Positions 56,467 to 64,000 of a stretch of DNA of 64,000 nt are shown here, piece after piece; position 1 is the first letter of the stretch; every line of letters starts with the position of its first letter. The stretch lies in the NCBI RefSeq assembly GCF_014189505.1, contig NZ_CP050301.1, positions 3,789,501 through 3,853,500 of the forward strand, given 5' to 3'. Below the pieces are notes generated by a model. It made no database searches, was not told the DNA's origin, and was given only the letters and a program-made list of their open reading frames with translations. The stretch comes from Phyllobacterium sp. 628. Its GTDB lineage: Bacteria; Pseudomonadota; Alphaproteobacteria; Rhizobiales; Rhizobiaceae. The position numbers and the translations under genes are program-made.

Positions 56467-56757
56467 TATACTACTTACCAATAAGCATCACGCCGGGTTG
56501 TTTCTTCACTGTTAGACTGCCCATGTACCGAAGACAACCATCGGACGGCAATGCCGCGAATTCACTTTCTGCCACAGATAATCAATTGGGTTGATGCGCT
56601 GGTATGAGGCTGGTAACAGTGCAAGCTGATACCATTCGGGAGAGACAGCCCCAAAGAGCACACTGCCGCCGCGTTCAAGAGCGGCACGCTCCATAAACAA
56701 AGGCTGTCTGGGTGAATATCCGGCAATTGAAATGGCCGGTCTATGGGGAGGAATTGC

Positions 56758-57339
56758 ATGTCAGCTTTGCTTGGCTTGTCGAGAATGATTGACCGTATCA
56801 ATGAATTCGTTGGACGGAACGTTGCCTGGCTGATTTTTCTGGCCGTTGTTGTGAGTGCCGGCAACGCTATCGTCCGCAAGGTGTTCAACCAATCATCCAA
56901 TGCGTGGCTGGAACTGCAATGGTTTCTGTTCGGCGGCGCCTTCATGCTTGCCGCCGCCTACACGCTGCAACAGAACGAACATATCCGTATTGATATCGTC
57001 TACGGCGCCTTCTCACGCCGGGTGCAGCATTGGATCGACCTGTTCGGGCATCTCTTCTTCCTGATGCCCTTCGTCATTCTTATGTGCTTCTACTTCGTTC
57101 CTTATTTCAGCCTTTCGTATCGCAGCGGCGAAGGCTCGCCCAGTGCCGGCGGCCTTGTCCAATGGCCGGGAAAACTCATCCTTCTCGTTGGCTTCCTTCT
57201 GCTCGCCATTCAGGGTGTCTCCGAAATCATCAAAAAGATTGCTGTCATGCGCGGCGTTATTCCTGATCCCAATCCACCGCTTTCCCTTGAGGAAATTGCG
57301 GAGCAGGAAGTAGCCATGGCGGAGGCGCGCAATGATTGA
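56758..57339 (+). CDS. TRAP transporter small permease (DctQ type)
   Basis: 193 residues with four membrane segments (VAWLIFLAVVVSAGNAIVR, ELQWFLFGGAFMLAAAYTL, LFFLMPFVILMCFYFVPYF and LILLVGFLLLAIQGVSEIIKK). The QNEHIRIDI block is the DctQ signature. It pairs with the large permease DctM in the inner membrane. The ATG at 56758 follows GGGGAGG. The dctM start overlaps its end by 8 bases, so translation is coupled. Confidence 0.93.
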   Translation: MSALLGLSRMIDRINEFVGRNVAWLIFLAVVVSAGNAIVRKVFNQSSNAWLELQWFLFGGAFMLAAAYTLQQNEHIRIDIVYGAFSRRVQHWIDLFGHLFFLMPFVILMCFYFVPYFSLSYRSGEGSPSAGGLVQWPGKLILLVGFLLLAIQGVSEIIKKIAVMRGVIPDPNPPLSLEEIAEQEVAMAEARND

Positions 57340-59095
57340 GTTTATCGCACAGAACATGGCGCCGATCATGTTCGCCTCGCTGATCATTTTCATGCTGGTC
57401 GGCTACCCCGTCGCGTTTGCTCTTGCGGCAAACGGATTGCTGTTCTTCTTCGTTGGCGTTGAGCTTGCCCCCTATTCCAACGGGACAATCACTCTTGACT
57501 GGCCCTTTCTCTATGCGCTGCCCGAGCGGTTCTGGGGGGTGATGTCGAATGACACTTTGCTCGCCATTCCGTTTTTTACCTTCATGGGCATTATCCTTGA
57601 GCGTTCAGGGATGGCCGAAGACCTGCTCGATACAATCGGCCAGCTTTTTGGTCCGATCCGCGGCGGCCTTGCCTATGCGGTAATTTTCGTCGGTGCTCTG
57701 CTTGCGGCAACCACCGGGGTTGTCGCCGCTTCCGTTATTTCCATGGGTCTGATTTCACTGCCGATCATGCTGCGCTATGGTTATGACCGGCGCGTGGCGT
57801 CAGGCGTGATCGCAGCATCAGGAACGCTGGCGCAGATCATTCCACCATCCCTTGTGCTGATCGTTCTGGCCGATCAGTTGGGCCGTTCGGTTGGCGATAT
57901 GTATCACGGGGCGCTGATTCCGGGTCTCGTACTCACCGGTCTTTACATGGCCTATGTTCTGACCCTGTCGATCTTCAAACCCAAATCCATGCCGGCATTG
58001 CCAATCGAGGCGCGTACATTGGGTTCCGGCGTTACATCGCTGCTCATCGCTCTGGCGATTGCAGCAGCGATCTCCTATGCGGCGATCATTTGGCTAAAAC
58101 CATCGCTTGGTGATAACGCCGATATCTGGGGAGCAACCATCGGCGTTGTCGTCATCTATGCTTTTGCACTGGCAGACAAATCATTTGGTTTTGGCCTGAT
58201 GTCCCGCCTTGCACAGCAGGTGGTCATTGTTCTCATCCCGCCGCTGGCCCTGATTTTTCTCGTTCTCGGCACGATCTTCCTCGGCATTGCCACGCCAACG
58301 GAAGGCGGCGCCATGGGCGCGGTAGGCGCATTGCTGATGGCGGCATCAAAGGGACGGCTAAGCTTTGACGCGGTCAATCAGGCTCTGGCATCAACAACAC
58401 GGCTGTCATCCTTCGTATTGTTCATCCTGCTCGGCGCACGCGTCTTCTCGCTCACCTTCTATGGCGTGAACGGTCAGGTATGGGTCGAGCACCTGCTCGT
58501 GTCACTGCCAGGCGGGCAGGTCGGATTCCTGATTGTCGTCAACATTCTCGTCTTCTTCCTGGCCTTCTTTCTCGACTTCTTCGAGCTTGCCTTCATCATC
58601 GTGCCACTGCTTGCGCCCGTCGCCGACAAGCTCGGGATTGATCTGATCTGGTTCGGCGTTCTGCTCGGCATCAACATGCAGACGAGCTTCATGCATCCGC
58701 CATTTGGCTTTGCATTGTTCTATCTGCGGTCCGTTGCAGCAAAAGTGCCTTATATGGACAAGATCACCGGCAAGAAGATCCAGCCGATTACCACAGGCCA
58801 GATCTATTGGGGTGCGGTACCATTCGTCGGCATCCAGTTGCTGATGGTAGCGCTGACGATCATATTCCCGCAAATGGTCATGCATTACAAAGGTCCGGTC
58901 AATACCAATGCACCTGTGAACATCCAGATCCCGAACAGTGATCTGGGCGGCGGTCTTGGAGGTGGATTGGGTGGAGGCCTTGGGGGTGGATTAGGCACCG
59001 ATCTCAGTGCACCACCTTTTGGCAGTCCCGCTCCCGCCCCGGCCACACCTGCACAACCGGCAGCACCTGATTTGAGCCAGCCGCCGAAAATGTAG
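57332..59095 (+). CDS. TRAP transporter large permease (DctM type) with Gly-rich tail
   Basis: 587 residues and about twelve to fourteen membrane segments, with typical DctM blocks FFTFMGIILERSGMAEDLLD, GALLAATTGVVAASVISMGLISLP, SGTLAQIIPPSLVLIVLAD and MHPPFGFALFYLR. It is the sodium-dependent channel partner of DctQ and the binding protein TakP. After the last membrane segment, from about residue 537, comes an unusual tail: five GGGL units, then a Pro/Ala-rich stretch ending in DLSQPPKM. The related binding protein gene lies downstream but on the other strand. Confidence 0.93.
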   Translation: MIEFIAQNMAPIMFASLIIFMLVGYPVAFALAANGLLFFFVGVELAPYSNGTITLDWPFLYALPERFWGVMSNDTLLAIPFFTFMGIILERSGMAEDLLDTIGQLFGPIRGGLAYAVIFVGALLAATTGVVAASVISMGLISLPIMLRYGYDRRVASGVIAASGTLAQIIPPSLVLIVLADQLGRSVGDMYHGALIPGLVLTGLYMAYVLTLSIFKPKSMPALPIEARTLGSGVTSLLIALAIAAAISYAAIIWLKPSLGDNADIWGATIGVVVIYAFALADKSFGFGLMSRLAQQVVIVLIPPLALIFLVLGTIFLGIATPTEGGAMGAVGALLMAASKGRLSFDAVNQALASTTRLSSFVLFILLGARVFSLTFYGVNGQVWVEHLLVSLPGGQVGFLIVVNILVFFLAFFLDFFELAFIIVPLLAPVADKLGIDLIWFGVLLGINMQTSFMHPPFGFALFYLRSVAAKVPYMDKITGKKIQPITTGQIYWGAVPFVGIQLLMVALTIIFPQMVMHYKGPVNTNAPVNIQIPNSDLGGGLGGGLGGGLGGGLGTDLSAPPFGSPAPAPATPAQPAAPDLSQPPKM

Positions 59096-59107
59096 GCGAC
59101 AGACAAA

Positions 59108-59140
59108 CAAAAAGCCCGGCATTGCTGCCGGGCTTTTTGT
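59108..59140. terminator. Bidirectional terminator between dctM and takP
   Basis: AAAAAGCCCGGC-ATTGCT-GCCGGGCTTTTT, a 12-bp stem with flanking A and T runs, exactly between the convergent genes. Confidence 0.95.
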
Positions 59141-59154
59141 TTGCGTTGAAAAGT

Positions 59155-60279
<1,125 letters not shown>

Positions 60280-60488
60280 TCAGTACAGACCCCAGACAAT
60301 TTTGCTGCTGTTCTCCCGGTCCAGAACCCACCATACACACTCATCTTTTCAAGTCCAGCCGCTGAAACAGTCCAAAGCATCACTGAAAAACATCTTTTGT
60401 GATCGGATGCCTTCAATGGTCTGCAGCCATTGGAAACACCGGGAAATTGCACTACATTCATATCAATATTATTATATGGAGCATTCCC

Positions 60489-61260
60489 ATGCGGCAGCCT
60501 CTCGTCGCCATCACATCCGACGTTCGCGCCTTTGAAAATTATACCTGGCACGCAGCACCAGATCAGTATCTGACAGCTGCTTATGAAGCGGCCGGTGTCA
60601 TCCCGCTGATCGTTCCGTCTTTTGGCGAGGGTTTGGATATTGATGCCATTCTCGACGGCGTTGATGGTGTTCTGATTACCGGTTCCAAATCCAACGTACA
60701 CCCTTCGTTGTACGGTGTTGCACCCACCGAGGCGCATGAGCCTTACGATCCTGCGCGCGATGCCACCTCACTGCCCCTGATCCGGCGGGCAATCGAGCGC
60801 GGCGTCCCCCCTGCTTGCCATCTGCCGTGGCATTCAGGAATTGAATGTCGCCTTGGGTGGAACTTTGGCAACCGAAATCCAGCAGCTCGATGGCCGCATG
60901 GATCACCGCGCACCACAATCCGACCAGCAGGCGGAACGCTTTGCCATCCGCCATCCCGTGCATATCAAGCCTGGTTCCTGTCTGGCTGACGTCATGAAGT
61001 CAGACACCGTACAGGTCAATTCCGTGCACAGGCAGGCCGTCGACCGGCCAGCGGCGCAGCTCGACATTGAAGCTGTGGCCGACGACGGCACCATTGAAGC
61101 CGTATCGGTTAAAAACGCGCGGGGTTTTGCCGTCGGCGTTCAATGGCATCCGGAATATTGGGTTAAGAGCGACAGCCCGTCGCGCAAGATTTTCGCTGCA
61201 TTTGGCGATGCGGCCCGCGCTCACAAGGCCAGCCGCGAAAGGCTTCAGGCCGCCGAATAG
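60489..61260 (+). pseudogene. Gamma-glutamyl-GABA hydrolase (PuuD-like class I glutamine amidotransferase), frameshifted
   Basis: About 257 residues if repaired. The start MRQPLVAITSDVRAFENYTWHAAPDQYLTA at 60489 has GGAG 9 bases upstream. DGVLITGSKSNVHPSLYG follows. The frame is lost in a C run (60806-60811, six C). With five C it reads GVPLLAICRGIQELNVALGG, which restores the nucleophile Cys (codon 60823-60825), and then FAVGVQWHPEYW with the catalytic His/Glu. The family cleaves gamma-glutamyl-GABA in putrescine breakdown. No puuA/B/C neighbour is in the window, so the substrate is open. Confidence 0.85.
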
Positions 61261-61270
61261 TTCCAAGTCG

Positions 61271-61714
61271 TTAAAGGGGGTTTACACCGCGTGCAGACAG
61301 CGACAACAGCACCGAGCGCGGCTCGATGCTGACATAGGCCAATCCATCACCCGGACTAAACTCAACGATCGTGTGACCGGCGTGGTCGGCAAAGGCAATC
61401 GTCCCGTCCTGATTGTTATGCCACTCGGTTGCATTGGCAAGCGGCGGATAAAGCGTGGCACAATCGCTGGTCATACGCAGCGCGTCATGTCCGGGCAGTC
61501 CGTTTTCCTGCGGGAAAGCCTTGCATTTGGTGCTGCTACCGGCACTGCTGATCAGAAATGTTGGCGTATCGAGGTCGGTCAAACCAACCGAAGCTGTCGT
61601 GGTTGAATCGATGGCCGCTGGCGGAGCGCTGGTGAAGGAATCCGGCTTCGCGAACATTACAGCGATAGCGACAAAGGCAACGAAACCAATTCCGGTGGCA
61701 ATACTCAACTTCAC
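61271..61714 (-). CDS. Exported protein with AprI/Inh (Omp19-like) protease-inhibitor domain
   Basis: A 147-residue protein with an N-terminal signal or anchor segment (LSIATGIGFVAFVAIAVMFA). The C-terminal 80 residues have the Inh-type small beta-barrel pattern: CKAFPQENGLPGHDALRMTSDCATLYPPLANATEWHNNQDGTIAFADHAGHTIVEFSPGDGLAYVSIEP. Two cysteines can form a disulfide. In Brucella, Omp19 of this superfamily inhibits proteases. No lipobox Cys is present at the N-terminus, unlike Omp10 in this window. It stands alone, converging on puuD. Confidence 0.75.
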   Translation of the reverse strand: MKLSIATGIGFVAFVAIAVMFAKPDSFTSAPPAAIDSTTTASVGLTDLDTPTFLISSAGSSTKCKAFPQENGLPGHDALRMTSDCATLYPPLANATEWHNNQDGTIAFADHAGHTIVEFSPGDGLAYVSIEPRSVLLSLSARGVNPL

Positions 61715-61788
61715 AACGATCTCCCGGGGTTACGGCCCGGCCAGAACTTATGCAAACAGCCTTAAGCAAACTTTAAGTAGCGGAGGGT

Positions 61789-62808
61789 TTATCGCTCTTT
61801 TGGCTTTGAAGTGGACTGCCTGATGCGAAGTTCAGGTTTGATCAATTCCTGCCGGGCGTGGGTATCGGCCCCATTGAGCTGATCAAGGAGAGCCCGCGCT
61901 GCACGCTGGCCAACTTCGCGCTGACCATTCCAGACAGTTGTCAGAGCCGGTGTCGCAATTGCCGCTTCTTCGAGATCATCATAACCGGTAACGGAAATAT
62001 CGATGCCGGGAACCATACCGGCGCGGGCAATACCGTTCATCATACCAATGGCCGCCAGATCATTCCAGCATACAGCCGCAGTCGGGTGGTCCTTCAGTGC
62101 CAGAAACTGCGGCGCCGCATCAAAACCCGCCTGCTTGGTGCGCGGCCCGGGAATGCGCCATTCCGGTTTGACTTCAAGACCAGCTTTTTGCATGGCCAGC
62201 AGATAGCCTTCATAGCGGTCGCGGCCAGTCGAGGTCTGGTCCGTGCCGCCAACCATGGCGATACGCGTGTGCCCAAGCGAAATCAGATGATTCGTCGCCA
62301 AGCTGATTCCATAGGAATCATCCCCGCGGAAAACCGGCACATTGGCGTCCTTGACCGTACGGGCGATCAAAACCACTGGCAGGCCGTTGTCTTCCGCCAT
62401 CCGGATGTCTTCGGCCGGTGTGCCGATGGCCGGAGACATGATGACGCCATCACCGCCAAGCTGCAGCACGGTTTCGATGAACGTGCGCTGCTTCTCAAGC
62501 TGATCGTAATGGTTGGAGAGGATGAAAGTCTGACCGGAACGGTCGAGTTCGCCCTCAATCGCCCGCAAAATCTCCGCAAAGAACGGATTCATGATGTCAT
62601 GAACGACGACACCAACAATGCCTGAACGCGATGTGCGCAAACTGGCTGCTCGGCGATTATAGATATAGCCAATGGCGCGGGCATGTTCCTTGATCTTGTC
62701 GCGGGTCTGGTCCGCCACAAGTGGGCTATCGCGCAATGCAAGCGATACGGTTGCGGTAGACACTTTCAGCGCGTCAGCGATTGTCGATAACTTGATCTTT
62801 TGCGCCAA
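61789..62808 (-). CDS. LacI-family transcription regulator
   Basis: 339 residues. The N-terminal helix-turn-helix IKLSTIADALKVSTATVSLALRDSPLVADQTRDKI is complete, with the hinge YNRRAASLRTSRS. The periplasmic-binding-protein-like effector domain follows (VGVVVHDIMNPFFAEILRAIEGEL, SLGHTRIAMVGG, PTAAVCWNDLAAIGMM). The start is the TTG at 62808: GGGGAGG lies 6 bases upstream. An in-frame TTG at 62838 would place the ribosome site inside the gene. Its effector is probably a sugar, but no sugar gene is beside it; the EamA transporter gene ends about 100 bp upstream on the same strand. Confidence 0.92.
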   Translation of the reverse strand: MAQKIKLSTIADALKVSTATVSLALRDSPLVADQTRDKIKEHARAIGYIYNRRAASLRTSRSGIVGVVVHDIMNPFFAEILRAIEGELDRSGQTFILSNHYDQLEKQRTFIETVLQLGGDGVIMSPAIGTPAEDIRMAEDNGLPVVLIARTVKDANVPVFRGDDSYGISLATNHLISLGHTRIAMVGGTDQTSTGRDRYEGYLLAMQKAGLEVKPEWRIPGPRTKQAGFDAAPQFLALKDHPTAAVCWNDLAAIGMMNGIARAGMVPGIDISVTGYDDLEEAAIATPALTTVWNGQREVGQRAARALLDQLNGADTHARQELIKPELRIRQSTSKPKER

Positions 62809-62906
62809 AAACCGCCTCCCCGCCGTCTCGTCAAACAAACTACGTTTTCGTTATCAGGGGTTATGCCATTGCAACCCGATAAATCAAAGTCCTTTCGTGG
62901 CACACA

Positions 62907-63812
62907 TCAAGAGCGTGTCCGCAGGCGATGTTCGCGATGAACCACGTAAAGGCCACTGCCAATAACGATAACAGCACCCAAAAGCGTGTAGACATCGGGA
63001 AACTGCCCGAAGAAGAAGTAGCCAAACGCCAGCATCCAGACGATTTGCAGAAAGGGATAGGGTGCAAGAGCCGCAGTGGATGCACGCCGGTACGCCAGAA
63101 TAATGAGGTAATGCCCCACCCCGCCGAAGAACCCAAGCATAAGCAAAAGTACAATCTGGAGTGGCGTTTGCGGAATGACTGCCTGGGTAATCGCGGGCGA
63201 AATCAAAATCGCCGGAGCCAGTGCCGAAAAGAAGATCAGGCTTTGCGGTGATTCGGTAGCAGCCATATGCCGGGTCAAAAGCACATAGAGCGAATAGCTC
63301 ACCATCGACGCTACAGAATAGGGCAGGCCCGGATTGAACGCACCGAAACCCGGCCGTGCAATGATCAGCACCCCGATAAAGGCGACGATGATAGCCGCCC
63401 ACCGGCGCCAGCCAGCCCATTCACCCAGCAAGGGGCCTGCCAGAGCCGCAATGACCATCGGCGCAGCAAATGTGATGGTAATGGTTTCGCCCAGTTGCAT
63501 GGTCTGCAGGGCATAGAAATTGAAATAGGTTGATCCAAACAGGCAGAGTCCGCGCAACAACTGCAACTTCAGGCTTTTCACCCTGAAGAGACCTGGATTA
63601 GCCCAGCCACGAAAGAAGATCAGAACCAGCAATGCATGCTCGACAAAGCGCATCCACGAGACAAAAGCTGGCGGGATGCCCTGAAGGACCAGATATTTGG
63701 CGCTTGAATCCAGACAGGAAAACAGGATACCCGCCGCAAAAAGATAGAGAATTGCGGCGGCTGGGACGGCTTCCTGGGAGGAAGGAACGGGTGCAGACAA
63801 CAAGCTAACCAA
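62907..63812 (-). CDS. EamA-family (DMT superfamily) transporter
   Basis: 301 residues with ten membrane segments in two EamA repeats. The first contains FSCLDSSAKYLVLQGIPPAFVSWMRFVEHALLVLIF and ALQTMQLGETITITFAAPMVIAALAGPLLGE. The second contains LIILAYRRASTAALAPYPFLQIVWMLAFGYFFFGQFPD. Members export metabolites such as amino acids or nucleosides; the substrate is unknown. The start is doubtful: the frame opens at a TTG (63812) without a clear ribosome site, and the first 17 residues are not membrane-like. Confidence 0.88.
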   Translation of the reverse strand: MVSLLSAPVPSSQEAVPAAAILYLFAAGILFSCLDSSAKYLVLQGIPPAFVSWMRFVEHALLVLIFFRGWANPGLFRVKSLKLQLLRGLCLFGSTYFNFYALQTMQLGETITITFAAPMVIAALAGPLLGEWAGWRRWAAIIVAFIGVLIIARPGFGAFNPGLPYSVASMVSYSLYVLLTRHMAATESPQSLIFFSALAPAILISPAITQAVIPQTPLQIVLLLMLGFFGGVGHYLIILAYRRASTAALAPYPFLQIVWMLAFGYFFFGQFPDVYTLLGAVIVIGSGLYVVHREHRLRTRS

Positions 63813-63888
63813 TCAAGCAGGCAGGATTTGCTTTATGTTAGCAAGTTCACATGATTTGTAACGGCAAATTGCGCCTTGAAGCCGCAAA

Positions 63889-64000
63889 TTATTCGTCGTC
63901 ACCGTCATCATCGTCATGGTCGTCGTCAGATCCGGTCTGACGCAAAAGTTCCGCAGCCGACAAATTGATTTCAAGACGCTGAAGCATCTTGATCAAAGCC
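63889..64000 (-). CDS. C-terminal end of a protein with an acidic tail, cut by the window edge
   Basis: Only the last 36 residues are present: ALIKMLQRLEINLSAAELL, then RQTGSDDDHDDDDGDDE and a TAA stop. The helix before the acidic tail resembles the last helix of some MarR-like regulators, but this is weak. The run of Asp/Glu codons makes the end very biased. The family cannot be decided from the visible part. Confidence 0.6.
   Translation of the reverse strand, partial: ALIKMLQRLEINLSAAELLRQTGSDDDHDDDDGDDE

Noticed and set aside
56512..56700. 62-residue minus-strand frame between the SDR and dctQ genes
   Set aside because: No ribosome site, no recognisable family, and the composition is not distinct; left as non-coding promoter DNA.

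Overview
The window looks like a chromosomal stretch of an alphaproteobacterium of the order Hyphomicrobiales (Rhizobiales), close to Brucella/Ochrobactrum or Phyllobacterium. The reasons are an Omp10-type lipoprotein next to a ferrochelatase gene, a CpdR receiver protein, a three-gene pntA1-pntA2-pntB transhydrogenase, homospermidine synthase, a tetrameric sarcosine oxidase operon, an aa3-type oxidase subunit IV peptide, a suhB/MmgR-type small RNA, and dispersed palindromic repeats of the kind common in rhizobial genomes. The genus is an inference. No rRNA, prophage, CRISPR array or large genomic island is visible.

Layout. 0-9 kb: the end of eda, a frameshifted DUF882 peptidase-like gene, an M3 oligoendopeptidase with a DUF3445 gene, homospermidine synthase, then about 900 bp of highly structured DNA without a gene, and a LysE exporter. 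9-16 kb: omp10, a 5'-nucleotidase with LysM tail, hemH, a qmcA/nfeD membrane-quality-control pair and kdsD. 16-29 kb: envelope genes (beta-barrel protein, galU, lytic transglycosylase, SGNH protein) and the glutamate synthase pair gltB-gltD. 29-38.5 kb: threonine aldolase, a small heat-shock gene behind a probable RpoH promoter and ROSE-type thermometer, a lysophospholipase-like hydrolase, hisN, a small RNA, N-formylglutamate amidohydrolase, cpdR, tRNA-Val(GAC), an S41-like protein, a MaoC-like hydratase and a membrane alpha/beta hydrolase. 38.8-44 kb: the soxBDAG operon, which oxidises sarcosine to glycine. 44-53 kb: rpsU, a TPR lipoprotein, a quinone-reductase-like flavoprotein, the pnt operon, two tiny membrane proteins and a GGDEF/EAL protein. 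53-64 kb: a more accessory stretch with an IS5-family (IS427-group-like) insertion, a CGNR regulator, an orphan LivH-like permease, an SDR, a TakP-type TRAP transporter for 2-oxo acids, a PuuD-like hydrolase, an Inh/Omp19-like protein, a LacI regulator and an EamA transporter.

Three things stand out. First, a gene-free block at about 7.64-7.98 kb folds into a chain of hairpins plus an enclosing 9-bp stem and looks like an unassigned structured RNA or element. Second, the IS copy has split the 3' end of a lipoprotein gene. Removing the element with one TA copy restores the reading frame to an in-frame stop, and the transposase borrows its stop codon from the duplicated target. Third, six genes each carry a single-base frameshift with the rest of the gene intact. 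Several lie in homopolymer runs, so sequencing indels are more likely than six recent pseudogenes.
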